Below are positions 32,787-44,502 of a stretch of 64,000 bases of DNA, piece after piece (the first letter of the stretch is position 1; each line of letters begins with the position of its first letter). Source of the DNA: Rosa chinensis (taxonomy: Eukaryota > Streptophyta > Magnoliopsida > Rosales > Rosaceae); contig NC_037090.1 in NCBI RefSeq assembly GCF_002994745.2, forward strand, positions 17,658,001 to 17,722,000, given 5' to 3'. The notes below the pieces were generated by a model. The model worked only from the letters and a program-made list of their open reading frames with translations. It did no database searches and had not been told where the DNA came from. The translations under genes were made by a program, and so were the position numbers.

Positions 32787-32972
32787 AATTTCCTCAAAAT
32801 CTGAGGTTAAATCCTCAAAATTTGTATTGTGAACTTTTTCACTTAGAAACTTTACTTGATGTGTTTCAAAAATTCTAGGTGAATGATGAGCAGAATATAA
32901 TTTATAGCCTTTAATTAGATTTATCTGGATAACCTATAAAATAGCAACTAACAGTTTTGGGGTCAAGTTTGT

Positions 32973-33350
32973 TCAACTTGGATTATAAATCCTAGCTTCT
33001 GCATGAAATCCCCAAATATGGCAGTGATGAAGACTAGGTTTCTTGCCATACCAAAACTCAAAAGCAATCTTTTCTATAGCTTTGCTAGATGTCCTATTAT
33101 AAATATAATTTGCAGTTTTTAAAGCCTCACCCCACAAAAAAATTAGGCAACCAGTTGTACACATTATGCATCCAACCATGTTCAAAAGGGTCCAATTCTT
33201 TCTCTCTGCAACACCATTCTGTTGTGGATTATAGGGAGTTGTGTATTGAGCTTTAATTCCATTGTCTTGCAAAAACAAGGCAAATAGACCCTTTTGTTGG
33301 CCGGATTCAGTGTACTTGCCATAGAACTCACCACCTTTATCTGACCTCAC
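32973..33350 (-). pseudogene. Copia-1 integrase C-terminal half
   Basis: Contains RSDKGGEF (the D of the D,D,E core) and the QYTTPYNPQQNGVAERKN block with its catalytic E, then LWGEALKTANYIYNR. The upstream zinc-binding half (33360-33700) is broken by stops and the adjacent TR-GAG insertion. Confidence 0.8.
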
Positions 33351-33716
33351 TGTTTTGATTTTCTTTTCGAGTTGATTTTCTACTTCAGACTTAAAGATTT
33401 GAAAGCTTTCAATGCTTGTGCCTTTTCTAAGAGTAGATAAACATAATTGTATCTAGAAAAAATCATCAATGAATGTGATGAAATACACATTTCCACAGAT
33501 AGTTTGATGCCTAAATGGACCACATATATCAGTGTGTATGAGTTCTAGTAAATTTTGGCTTCTACATGCAGTCTTCTTTCTTGTATTGGTTATTTTTGTC
33601 CCTTAAAGCATTCCACACAGTCTGTTAGATCAGAAAAATCAAGTTCATTTAGGATTTTTTTTTTCACCAAAATTTTCAGTCTCTCTGTTAAAGTGCTAGT
33701 ACTGTTTGTGTTATCT

Positions 33717-34330
33717 TGACGCAGTCGGATTGAAAACTAGGTTTACCAGTAATAAACCTAAAATAAAGATTCTGGAGTCCACCAGAAATAAAAGAGAAAA
33801 TTCTCAATTTTGATTGATAATATGATAAAAGATAGTTCTGCAGCCGTTTAAGGTAGCTTATATATGGGAAAAGAAACCCTAGGGCAACTAACAATGAAAC
33901 CCTAAAGCCCACGGATTAAAACAAAACAAATCCAAAATAAACTAGAAAACCTAAAATAAAAAGAATGTAAAACTAGCCTAAAAATATTAAATCACGAATC
34001 GGATAATTAAGACGATACATTTTGGCCTAAATCTGATAGGGCTTACTAAAGTGAGTCTTGAATATTTCGTCGTTCCCATTCTAGAAAGGTATCATGCGTC
34101 TCAAAATGACATTCTGGCCAAAGGTTGATCAAATCTAATTGTGAATCAAAACCTGTCTTTTTGTACGAGTAAACCAAAAAGTCCAAAACCAAATCTTCTT
34201 GAATATTCCAGCGGCTAGTAATCTCATTACACGTGAGTTACCTATTTTCCAATCACTCTTCTTGATTCTCCGCCGCTTCTTTACTTTTATAATTTTTCGG
34301 CTAAACTGGGTCCATTCTCGTCCTACATCA
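33717..34330 (-). repeat. TR-GAG 3' terminal repeat
   Basis: 614 bp, same length as its partner. It contains a TATATA box on the minus strand near 33858-33864. Confidence 0.92.
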
Positions 34331-34785
34331 TTCTCCTCCACTATGAAAGAACTCGCCCTCGAGTTCCTCTTGAATAAAGGACAAGAATAGGTAGACAAAA
34401 GACCTGAGAAAAAAATATACAATTGCACCTGTAGATTATTGGCCTGATCCTCTGTAAATTTTGATGGCACAATCATGAAGCCAACACCATAGATGAGTCT
34501 GTCATATGAAATTTGGCTGTCATAGGCAACCTTAGTAGATTCTTCTCGGATCTTAAAGTTGAATTCTTGAATGACATCGGGTTCTGAATGGTTTATTTCA
34601 GGCTCCAAGACTTCCTCATTATTAATAATGATGTCTACATAAGCAATTTCATCTTTAACCTCTTCTTGGTCTTCAGCCATGAATTCTTGTGGAGTTTCTT
34701 CTATTAGAAATTCTTCTGGCTTTTCTTCAATTAAACTATTAATCTCAACAGGCAAAGAAAACTCTTTGGACTTTCTTATTCTCAA
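34331..34785 (-). CDS. TR-GAG second open frame, acidic
   Basis: Acidic open frame overlapping the gag frame by about 40 bp in another phase. It starts near 34785 and contains IEEKPEEFLIEETPQEF and DEIAYVDIIINNEEVLEPE; it continues a little way into the 3' repeat (to 34135). It probably represents the C-terminal part of the gag product. Whether the overlap is a programmed frameshift or a single indel cannot be told from one copy. Confidence 0.55.
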
Positions 34786-35296
34786 AAACCTTAGGAGGGT
34801 AATTCTTGATTGAAAAATCTCTAGGCAAAAATTTTTCGTTAAGAAGACCTTTCATCTTTCTCCATGTTCGAACACGCTCTTTTCCTTGCCTCTGACGAGA
34901 ACTCTGCAATTGATCCCACCAATAAGCAGCATCTTTTTTCAGCTTCCGAGAAACCATCTTAGCTTGCTTGTATTTTGGAACCTCTATGATCTCAAAGAAT
35001 CTATCCACTTCAACCTGCCAATCCAGAAAATCCTCCATGCTCATGTGACCAAAAAAGTAAGGAATATCAGCCTTGGTTATGAGATCCTCAGAATCATAAT
35101 TAATATCACCTCCACCACCACGTGGAGCTCTAACTCGCTGGCCTCCTTCCCTGCCTCTATTCCGATTATTGTTGTTGTTGTTGTTCCTCTCACCCAACAA
35201 TCCACAAATTTCTCCAATCTGATTATTCATGGAATTGATGGCAGCAGTAAACGCTGTTGTAAGAGCTTCGATATCTGATTTCGTAACTTCACCCAT
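34745..35296 (-). CDS. TR-GAG retrotransposon gag protein
   Basis: Starts at ATG 35294-35296, shortly after the primer-binding site. It has an N-terminal helical part, an asparagine run and an RGREGGQRVRAPRGGGG basic stretch. The retrotrans_gag domain of Gypsy elements follows, with FLDWQVEVDRFFEIIEVP, AAYWWDQLQ and LNEKFLPRDF. Gag forms the virus-like particle; such elements depend on pol supplied by an autonomous Gypsy relative. No zinc knuckle is seen. The frame is open to 34745, where it overlaps the acidic frame. Confidence 0.8.
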   Translation of the reverse strand: MGEVTKSDIEALTTAFTAAINSMNNQIGEICGLLGERNNNNNNNRNRGREGGQRVRAPRGGGGDINYDSEDLITKADIPYFFGHMSMEDFLDWQVEVDRFFEIIEVPKYKQAKMVSRKLKKDAAYWWDQLQSSRQRQGKERVRTWRKMKGLLNEKFLPRDFSIKNYPPKVFENKKVQRVFFAC

Positions 35297-35346
35297 TGCT
35301 AATAAGGCAAATAAAAGAGACAGGGAAGACCTGCTCTGATACCACC

Positions 35347-35960
35347 TGACGCAGTCGGATTGATAACTAGGTTTACCAGCAATAAACCTAAAATAAAGAT
35401 TCTGGAGTCCACCAGAGATAAAAGAGAAAATTCTCAATTTTGATTGATAATATGATAAAAGATAGTTCTGCAGCCGTTTAAGGTAGCTTATATATGGGAA
35501 AAGAAACCCTAGGGCAACTAACAATGAAACCCTAAAGCCCACGGATTAAAACAAAACAAATCCAAAATAAACTAGAAAACCTAAAATAAAAAGAATGTAA
35601 AACTAGCCTAAAAATATTAAATCACGAATCGGATAATTAAGACGATACATTTTGGCCTAAATCTGATAGGGCTCACTAAAGTGAGTCTTGAATATTTCGT
35701 CGTTCCCATTCTGGAAAGGTATCATGCGTCTCAAACGAACATTCTGGCCAAAAGTTGATCAAATCTGATTGTGAATCAAAACCTGTCTTTTTGTACGAGT
35801 AACCCAAGAAGTCCAAAACCAAATCTTCTTGAATATTCCAGCGGCTAGTAATCTCATTACACGTGAGTTACCTATTTTCCAATCACTCTTCTTGATTCTC
35901 CGCCGCTTCTTTACTTTTATAGTTTTTCGGCTAAACTGGGTCCATTCTCTTCCTACATCA
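35347..35960 (-). repeat. TR-GAG 5' terminal repeat
   Basis: 614 bp; primer-binding site adjoins its inner end. Confidence 0.92.
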
Positions 35961-36300
35961 TATCTTCAACAAGTAAAATTTCTTGTTGAGCCATTGAACA
36001 ATTTAACTGTAAATAATCATTCATAATAACACCATAACCAATTTGAACATAATTTTTAGAAATAAGAATTCCATTACTATCAATAACAAGTCTACAACCA
36101 GATTTGACTAAAAGAGAAACTGAAACCAAATTCCTTCTCATGGAAGGTACATAAAAAACATTGTCCAAAACTAACAATTTTCCTAATCCTAAATCGAGCT
36201 TTAAGGTGCCAATAGCCTTGACTGCAACTCTCATGCCATTGCCCACACACAGGTTCACTTCATCACTTTTTGGGATTCTTCTCCTTATGAATTCCTGCAA
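35961..36300 (-). pseudogene. Copia-1 protease/pre-integrase region
   Basis: Encodes the Copia stretch VGNGMRVAVKAIGTLKL, then VLDNVFYVPSMRRNLVSVS, normally between the aspartic protease and the GAG-pre-integrase domain. It is cut by the TR-GAG insertion. Confidence 0.75.
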
Positions 36301-36558
36301 AGAATTAGTAATATGAATAGGTGAGCCTGAATCTATCCACCAAGACTGTGGTTCAACATTTATAAGATTAATTTCTAAGGAAAAAACTGTATTAGAAAAA
36401 ATCTTACCCTTTTTGGCTAACCAGTTCTTATAGCCAGTGCAGTCCTTTTTTCATGTGTCCCACTCTTTTGCAAAAGTAGCACTTGAACCTAACCTGTTTT
36501 CCTTGGCCACTGCAGTTGTTGAACTCTTAGTTATGGCTTTGGTAGGCTTGAGCTTGTT

Positions 36559-37200
36559 CTAGGGCTTTTTCTTCTTAGGTTTTTCTATGAGGTTTGTGGC
36601 TGTAACAGGTTCCTTTTCTTCCTTGATCCTAGCTTTCTCATCCACATAGATGGATATAAGTTCATCTAAAGTCCAGTTTCCCTTTTGAGAATTATAACTG
36701 GTTCTAATATGACTAAAACTCTTAGGTAAGGAATGCAGTGCATAATGCACCACCTGCTCATCCCTAACCCCCATCAAGAGCTCCCTGAGTCTACCATTTA
36801 TATTGATCATCTTCATAATATGCTCTCTAACTCCCCCTGAACCCGTGTACTTCAAATCATGAAACTCCTTAGTTAGCCTAACTGCTTCTGCTTTTTCACT
36901 TTCTTTAAACTTAGCACCTATGAGTTCCAGAAGATCTGATGCTAGCTCAGGCTCTTCTATACTTCCCCTGACAGTCTTGGACATAGAGGTACGAATAAGA
37001 TTTTTAGCCATCCTATTGGATCTATGCCACTTCTTGTAAATATCAGTTTCTTTCTTGGTGCTCTTTTCATTCAACTCTGTAGGCTTATCCTCAGTAAAGC
37101 AATAATCTATATTCTCATGCATTCCCATGTAATTCTCTACAGAGTCTAGCCAAGCTCTATAGTTGGTTCCAGTTAGCATCAAGACACTGTTCAAATTCAT
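36559..37200 (-). CDS. Copia-1 gag (UBN2-type)
   Basis: 213-residue open frame starting MNLNSVLMLTGTNYRAWLDS close to the 5' LTR, the typical Copia gag opening. It continues through a UBN2-type gag domain (LRELLMGVRDEQVVHYALHS, SFSHIRTSYNSQ) to a lysine-rich end. A zinc-knuckle remnant with CYKC-like spacing lies just downstream (about 36420-36500) but is out of frame. The gag part is intact although pol is dead. Confidence 0.82.
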   Translation of the reverse strand: MNLNSVLMLTGTNYRAWLDSVENYMGMHENIDYCFTEDKPTELNEKSTKKETDIYKKWHRSNRMAKNLIRTSMSKTVRGSIEEPELASDLLELIGAKFKESEKAEAVRLTKEFHDLKYTGSGGVREHIMKMININGRLRELLMGVRDEQVVHYALHSLPKSFSHIRTSYNSQKGNWTLDELISIYVDEKARIKEEKEPVTATNLIEKPKKKKP

Positions 37201-38474
37201 GTAGGAGTTACCTAAGGAGCAAGAATAAAATTCAAGTGAGTTCTCAATTTGTAATGAAAATAACTTTAAGTTTTCTGTGTTTTATTAAGCTTTAAGCAAC
37301 CAAAACAAGAACAATCCAATACAAGATCATACAGAAAACTTAATCAATCCATACTCGCATTCATGTCAGTCCACATATAAAACAACATTAAGCATCACTT
37401 TTGAGCAGAAGCCTAATATCCTGTAGTTCTTTATCAATATGCCATGCTTAATCAAAATATGTTATCCAAGGAGATTCATCCACATCTTTAACTAGAAGAA
37501 AAATTTCCAAGTATCCAAATATATTTCCATTAAGCATGCATACTGTTGTCTTGCATTCTAAGATCATACTCGACCACTTCTTTGGAAGATAAACAAAAGC
37601 ATAGTCTTAAAACACAAGACACAACTTGAGTTTTGTTATACCATATGCTTTCTGCCAATATCAATGAAGAATGCTTTATACACCATGTTCACTTATGCCA
37701 ACAGAAAACCACAAAACTTATGAGCTTTTCACTTCATATTCTACCCAGATCATTATCTTTATAAGAAAATTAAGCTCTTGCATCTTCAGTTTTAACAATA
37801 TGTAAAATTTTGGGAGATTCTTATTCTTCATACATTGTCACACGATCACAGATAAAATATCATATAAGCAATCAATTCATCATGCATATTCAAGCACAAC
37901 CAAAGTTGTTTTGATTCCAAGAAACCACAGAATCAAGAAATTGTACATTTCATCCGGTCACCATCTACTCTAGCCTAACACAAGCCGGTAATGCAACTAG
38001 GGTTCTTGAGCACAATCAAAAACTCAATTATCATGCTATAAATCGAAAACAATTTTCACAGAAAAACCTGATTTTGCTTTTTCCCCAATTTGCTGCTAAA
38101 ATTCTCAGCGGAAGAATGAACTTGATATTTAAATGCAGCAATCGAATCTATTGGCTTCTTGATTCACAGCAATCGAGGTTTTGAATCCCCTCTAAAGATG
38201 AAAACATCTCACGCGTTTCTAAATCTAGTTCCAGACCTCGTTCTTGATCAAAACTAACCGTTGTGATACAACGGTCACTTGTTCTTGAGGTTTTAGTCGG
38301 GTTTGGGCTTGGATAGTCTGCATGCTGTGACTGGGCCTAGAGTTGTTAACAGGCTAACCCGTAAAGCAAAGAAATATATATTTTTTTTTTGGTTGTTTTG
38401 CAAAACCCTTAAATCGATTTTTATGTCAAGCAAAACTAAAAAACATATTTGTGAGCCTATGCTTTGATACCAAT

Positions 38475-38962
38475 TGTTAAAACCATATATTCATGCTCAC
38501 AATCATATGCAAATAACTCGACAATAATCACAACAAATCCAAAACTTACCTTCAGCAATCACAGGCATGGATTCCATCTTATACAGCTGCAAACTCAATC
38601 ACTAGAATATAGCCTTCTGTTGCTTACCAACTTGCTTGTCAATGGACAGAACAATATGCAAAATGTGGTAGTAATAGGGACCAAGTTCAACTATTTATAT
38701 AGGATAGTTAACCCTCAGATTCCTTCCATTAAGGTAATTCTTAAGGGACAAGTCTCCTAATTAGAATCCTAATGTATCACAATCTTGTAGCCTTTCTTGT
38801 AGACTAAGCAATGGATTACTATCCTTAATGAATTGATACACTGCTTCATTAAGTTACTAGTATTGAATTACAGTTTGTATCCATGTTAAACTAGGATTGA
38901 TATCAAGCTAATCATCATATACATTATGATAATTTGTGACAAGTCCACATTTGATTCTTACA
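38475..38962 (-). repeat. Copia-1 5' LTR (488 bp)
   Basis: Ends TG..CA. The canonical initiator-Met-tRNA-type primer site (38461-38474 reversed) adjoins it. Confidence 0.92.
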
Positions 38963-38967
38963 ACATA

Positions 38968-39785
38968 CATACCTGAGCTCCCGGAGTTGAATCTGATCCC
39001 GGCCTCACATAGAGTTCTAGCTACCGTACATGAGATTTTCACCTTATACGGCTCCTCGTTAAATTCTTTTGAAGTCGGACCCTCCCTGCAGTGCGCCTCT
39101 CTTTGAATTTTCCGGTCATGCAATATGATCTCGTAAACACCAATCTCTCTTATCGAGCTTCGTACAAATTGTTGGATCTTGAATTCAATGTTGCTTATGA
39201 ATCAAGACCACTTTCTTTTGCTCCTGTGATTGCACTACTTGCCAAGCATAAGAACGACACTATAACTGAGAAAGGAAACTTTCAAGGAAAGATTCTTTTG
39301 GTACGAATCGTATTACTTCGGTTGCTCATTGATCTAACTGAGTCTGTCAACAACAATTTTTGAGTTTACAAATGCACGCTTCAATCAAATAGCTAGGAAG
39401 TGGTAGAGTTTGTGATCAGTAGAGTGGAAGGTCTTATAACAGACACACAATGGTTTTAAATCTTTTGGTAGACATGGTAGTCGTATTTCTGGAGGATACA
39501 ATAGGTTATACTCATTGTTTTGGTAATACAGATCATCATGCTAGGTCTGGATGTTATAATGAAGTCTATGCTCCACATCACGACATCCAAGATTAAGGTT
39601 TGTGTGGCCAAAATGGGTTACATTGTTAATTGTCATGATACCTTCACACCTGAAGCTTGTCAAATCTGCATCCCTACATGCTATAATTTTGGTTAGACTG
39701 CTCCCGTACACAGCTTGTCAGAGATGTGCTCCGAGCCAAGCTATTGCTTCTGGCTTTCATCTCCAATGTGAGATTTGAAGAAAAA
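38968..39785. other. Non-TE island between Copia-1 and Copia-2
   Basis: About 820 bp flanked by the target duplications of two Copia elements. It contains a group II intron domain V-like hairpin (39021-39054, minus) and an 80-residue plus-strand frame from 39118 (MQYDLVNTNLSYRASYKL...) that I do not recognise. Domain V suggests at least part is organelle-derived DNA. Confidence 0.5.
39021..39054 (-). ncRNA. Group II intron domain V relic
   Basis: On the minus strand the sequence begins GAGCCGTATAAGG and continues GTGAAAATCTCATGTACGG. It can form the domain V fold: an outer stem (GCCGTA with TACGGT), a bulge region and an inner stem capped by a GAAA tetraloop. Two outer pairs and one inner pair are mismatched. 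Domain V is the catalytic core of group II introns, which in plants occur in mitochondrial and plastid genes. A nuclear copy points to inserted organellar DNA. Confidence 0.6.
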
Positions 39786-39790
39786 AACTT

Positions 39791-40010
39791 ATGTTTGAGA
39801 ATGAAAGATTTTAGGGAGATTGATGAGAGAATTGTATATTTCATTATTGAGAATAGGAGCCCTATATATAGGGATTACAAAGTATATGTTCTAATAATAC
39901 AAGGAAAACTATTCCGAATAGGACTATGAATTTTAGAACATTCTCTTCTATTACAATCATGGAACTAATCCTAGTTTGATTAGGCACATATTAGTCGATT
40001 TCCTTCAACA
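39791..40010 (-). repeat. Copia-2 3' LTR (220 bp)
   Basis: Starts TGTTGAAGGAAAT on the minus strand and is preceded by the polypurine tract at about 40011-40020. It carries a TATATAGGG-type box. Confidence 0.92.
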
Positions 40011-40191
40011 CTCCCCCTTGTGCCACTCAAACTTAATGGTGACGTTTCATCCGTTGCCTCATTAAAAACCTTGCTCGAGTGAAAAACCCTATGGGACAAA
40101 AACAAGCTCGAGGAGGAGAAAAAGAGTATAACACGTCCTTCACTCTTCAAGATTGAACATGTAGACATCATAACTCCCCTCCCCTTGATTG

Positions 40192-41757
40192 CTACAATCG
40201 TGGGAGTTCAGATAACTTTCTCAATCCGATGCTCTTCACATGTTTCTCTAAGGTGGATTTGGGTAACGACTTAGTGAATAAGTCTGCTACATTATCCTCT
40301 GATTGGATTTGATTTACTTCAATCTTTAGAAGTGATTGTTGTTGCTGATTATAAAAGAACTTAGGCGATATATGCTTGGTGTTGTCGCCTTTGATGAAAC
40401 CTAACTTCATTTGTTCAATACAAGCTGCAGTATCCTTATAGATGCATGTAGGTTCATCCGTGGTAGACTTCAAACCACAATTTCCTCGAATATGTCTAAT
40501 TATAGACCTTAGTCATATACATTCACACACGACTTCATGTAGAGCAATAATCTCTGCATGATTTCAGGAAGTAGCAACAATGGTCTGTTTTGTAGACCTC
40601 CAAGATATCGCAGTGCTTCCCATGGTAAAGACATAACTCATTTGGGAGCGACCTTTGTGAGGGTCAGAGAGGTACCCTGCATCAGCAAAACCCATCAAAA
40701 CATCATTGTCATTTTGATGAAGGGAAGGAGGAGGATGCAGTCCACCTTGGACGGCGGCTGTAGCATAGCCGGTGGTCATGCTATGGACGGTGGTAATTTT
40801 CCTCTTGGGGTCCGGTCCCAATTTTCCATCATTCCTCTTCTCTCTGTAGGGATAAAATAGGCCCATATCAATCGTACCTCTTAAGTATCGAAAGAATGTC
40901 TTTACACCAATCCAATGGCAGCGTGTTGGTGCAGAGCTACGTTTAGCTAACAAGTTCACTGCGAATGAGATGTCCGGTCTTATGCATTGAGCTAAATACA
41001 ATAATGTGCCTATTGCACTTAAATAGGACATTTCTACCTCTAATAATTCTTCGTCCTCATCCTTTGGACGAAACGGATCTTTTCCAGGCTCAAGACTACA
41101 GCCAATCATGGGAGTACTCACAGGCTTTGCTTTTTCTTCATTAAAGCGCCTTAGGATTTTCTGAGTATATGCAGACTGATGGATCAAAATCCCATCACTA
41201 CGGTGCTCGAGTTCTAAACCGAGACAAAACCGTTTTTTCCCAAGATCTTTCATCTCAAATTCAGATTTCAAGTATTTAGCAGTTTCCTTTAACTCATCTA
41301 GAGTTCCAATTAGGTTCATATCATCGACATAAACTGCTACAATTGCAAATTCAAAACTTTTTCTTTTAATGAACACGCATGGGCATATTTCATTGTTAAT
41401 ATATCTCTTCCCAATTAAGTAGTCACTTAGACGGTTATACCACATCCGTCCGGATTGTTTTAATCCATATAGTGAGCGTTTTAATCTTATTGAAAATGCA
41501 CTCCGTGGTTTAGAGCCACTTGATTTGGGTAATTGAAGTCCATCTGGAACCTTCATATATATCTCTGAATCTAGATCCCCATAGAGATATGCTGTAACCA
41601 CATCCATAAGCTGCATGTCAAGTTTTTCGGAAACTACCAAACTGACAAGGTAGCGGAACGTTATAACGTCTATTACGGGAGAATATGTCTCCCCGTAGTC
41701 GATTCCAGGGCAGTGTGAGAAACCTTGCGTCACGAGGCAGGCTTTATATCTAACCAC
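40192..41757 (-). pseudogene. Copia-2 reverse transcriptase and RNase H
   Basis: A 397-codon open frame (40564-41757) covers almost all of RT and the start of RNase H: GIDYGETYSPVIDV, MQLMDVVTAYLYGDLD, RSLYGLKQSGRMWYNRL, the catalytic YVDDM, TPMIGCSLEP, TRPDISFAV-type sequence and GSTAISWRSTKQT. The remainder of RNase H is in a second frame (40192-40473, ADLFTKSLPKS to the end). The segment between is shifted. It is the best preserved pol in this window, and the catalytic aspartates remain. Confidence 0.88.
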
Positions 41758-41964
41758 CTCATTTTTCTCATTACGCTTTTTAACAAAGACCCATTTATGG
41801 CCAACAGGCTTTACATATGGGGGTGTCTGCGTTATAGGCCCAAATACCTGTCTCTTTGCTAGTGAATCTAGTTCAGCCTGGATCGCATCTTTTCATTTAG
41901 GCCAATCCGCTCTTCGTTGACATTCTTCGATAGAGCGAGGTTCGATATCATCATATTCTATAAT

Positions 41965-43028
41965 TCATTTTGCAACATGATATGCAAAGGCATCATCAAT
42001 AGCAAAAGAATTTCTATCCATCATCTCGTGTACACTAGTGTATTTCATGGAGATCTCTCTATTCTCTGGAATTGGTTTTGAGATTGGAGGATCCCCCAAT
42101 GATGTCTCTTGGACATAACCATAATCCAGAATATTCTCATGAGATGGATTATTTACATCGATGATTAATGGATTATTTTGCGCCAAACTCGTTTTCTTTC
42201 TTGGGCTAGAATCCATCGAACCTTTGGGCCTCCTGCGCTTCCTTGTAGGGAGCCCGGCCTGAGCCATTGTGCCATCACCATTATAGGCGGCGGCGCCTTG
42301 CCCAATGACACTAGGGATGGCACCATGTCCTCTATTTTTAGGGACTTCAATCCTTGCAGGCACGTGTGCTGCAGGTATGTGTGATCTCGTCACTTTAGCG
42401 ATATCAGAAAACGCATCAGGCATTAATTCTGCTACGTTTTGAAGATCGAGAATTCTCCGCACTTCAGTTTTTGACTATGCTGTTCGGGGATCAAGATGAG
42501 ACAAAGTGGGGACAGACCACGACAATTCATGTCGTTCCTGTTGAACATTTATGTTCTTATCTCCCCCTAACAACGGGAAGACTGTCTCATCAAAGTGACA
42601 ATCCACAAATCTAGCAGTAAAGATATCGCCTGTCAAGGGTTCTAAGTAGCGGACAATAGTTGGAGAGTCATATCCAACATAAACACCTAATCGTCTTTGA
42701 GGACCCATTTTGGTGCGCTGTGGCGGTGCAATTGGCACATAAACTGCATACCCAAATATGCGTAAGTTTGAGACATCAAGCTCATACCCAGTCACCATCT
42801 GGGACGCAGAAAAGGTTAAGTGGCAGTGAGCTTCAGATGAATAAGCACAGCTGCATATGCAATATTGCATAGCCCCAAGCAGAAATAGGGAGATTTGTGC
42901 GCATTACCAATGCTCTAGAAACCATTTGTAGTCATTTAACGTACGACAACTTCTGCGAGACCATTTTGGGTGTGAACATGAGGAACATGATGTTCAACTT
43001 CAATCCCAATGGACATGCAATAATCATC
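41965..43028 (-). pseudogene. Copia-2 integrase C-terminus and linker
   Basis: 42475-42870 encodes the integrase C-terminal part with TGYELDVSNLRIFGYAVYVP and VDCHFDETVFPLLGGDKN. 41965-42462 encodes the basic linker before RT (RKRRRPKGSMDSSPRKK). The N-terminal integrase half lies 8.8 kb away at 51831-52243 because Copia-3 inserted between. Confidence 0.82.
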
Positions 43029-43033
43029 AAAAG

Positions 43034-43290
43034 TGTTGTAAAAATATAGTAAAACAATTTGAGATAATTTGAGAGAGAGAGAGAGAGAGTTTAGATGTAG
43101 AGAAAGGGATGTGTGTTATTCATCTCACCATGAGGAGCCTTATATAAGACTACATGGTGTATATAAAAAGGTAATACTCAATTAAAATTCAATCACTCCT
43201 ACAATTACAACATATCAATCACCAATCTATAGGGATAGGCACCTATTACTCAACATCTATTTACATGATTATCCACAAATATTTACAACA
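43034..43290 (-). repeat. Copia-3 3' LTR (257 bp)
   Basis: Perfect 7-bp inverted ends. Contains a (GA)n run of about 20 bp and a TTATATAAG box. About 24 bp longer than the 5' copy. Confidence 0.9.
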
Positions 43291-44502
43291 CTCCCCCTTG
43301 GATATTCCATGTCAATAGTGTTGCCTAGGCTGTGCGCTTCTAAGTTGCCTCGTCAAAAACCTTCCCAAGTAATAAAAATCCTGTGGAAAAAAACAACCTT
43401 GGTCAAAGGAGAAAAAGAGCACAATGCGCTTAAGTGTGGAGTAGCAGTATCACAGCTTTAGAGATAGGTGAAGTCTTCTTATCAACATCATAAGTAGGTA
43501 GTATGTCTACAAGAGGGATGCATTAGAGTTGCTACACCAAAATCTTGCCCGGTAAACCCAGTGGGAGAAACCCGTGGTCGAAGGGAAAAGATGAGCAAAT
43601 GCATATATATGTTGAATCAAAGCATCTTCTGGATGCAGTAAGTGGGGTGACCATGCTAAAGATGTGCCTTGTCAAAACCTTTCCAGGTAATAAAACCCTG
43701 TGGGACAAAATAACCCTGGACGAAAGACAAAAAGAGTACACTATGGTCAAGTAGGTATGCTTCGGGATACTCCCCCTGAAATTAAATATTAGGTAATTCA
43801 GATAATTCACATAGACCAATATCTTGTACATGCTTCTAGAATGTACACTTTGGTAGTGACTTGGTAAAGAGGTCTGCACGATTGTCTTCAAATCAAATCT
43901 GCTTAACTTCAATCTTCTGATGCTCCTGTTGTTGCTGATTGAAGGAGAACTTCGGTGCAATATGTTTAGTGTTGTCTCCTTTGATGAAACTCGTCTTTAT
44001 CTGCTTTATGTAAGCAGCATTATCCTTGTAGACAATGGTCGGTTCATCAATGGTGGAAAGCAGTCCATATGTGCTTCGAACATGCTTTTTTGATGGCTCT
44101 CAACCATATACATTTATGTATTGCTTTATGAAGGGCTAGAATCTCAGCATCATTCAAAGAGGCAGCAACAAGGGTCTGTTTCATAGACCTCTAATAAATT
44201 GTAGTATTTCCAATGGTAAAGACATAACCAGTTTGGGAACGTGCCTTGTGCGGGTCTGATAGATAGTTTATATCAGCATATCCAACAATGCGAGCATCAT
44301 TTTAAGGATCAAGGGGGTTTGATCCATTCCTTGATGCATAGGGATAGAATAAGCCCATGTCCAGCGTACCTCTAAGGTAGCGAAAAATGTCTTTAACGCC
44401 ATTCCAATGGCGGTGTGTTGGCGCAGAGCTATATCTAGCTAACAAGTTCACAGATGTCCTGTCTAGGGCATTGAGCCAAGTACAATAATGCGCCTATTGC
44501 AC

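Larger units (their letters stand above)
33717..35960 (-). mobile_element. TR-GAG-like terminal-repeat element nested in Copia-1
   Basis: Two 614-bp direct repeats (33717-34330 and 35347-35960) with TGATGTAGG..CTGCGTCA ends flank a 1016-bp interior. The target duplication TATCT is at 33712-33716 and 35961-35965. A primer-binding site TGGTATCAGAGCAGG lies at 35330-35344 and a purine-rich tract precedes the 3' repeat. The interior has only a Gypsy-type gag-like gene and no pol, which is the definition of TR-GAG elements. By eye the two repeats differ at about 14 sites. Confidence 0.92.
30504..38962 (-). mobile_element. Copia-1, full length but defective
   Basis: Minus-strand Ty1/Copia element with LTRs at 30504-30957 (3') and 38475-38962 (5') and the 5-bp target duplication ACATA (30499-30503 and 38963-38967). 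The primer-binding site (TGGTATCAAAGC) lies just inside the 5' LTR, and a polypurine tract (AAGGGGGAGAT) just inside the 3' LTR. Reading 5' to 3': gag, zinc knuckle, protease/pre-integrase, integrase, remains of RT, RNase H. The core of RT is missing. A GAG-only element is inserted at 33717-35960. Confidence 0.93.

Noticed and set aside
39118..39363. Plus-strand frame MQYDLVNTNLSYRASYKL in the island between Copia-1 and Copia-2
   Set aside because: Open for about 80 codons but no family recognised, no splice context, and next to an organelle-like relic; noted only within the island description.
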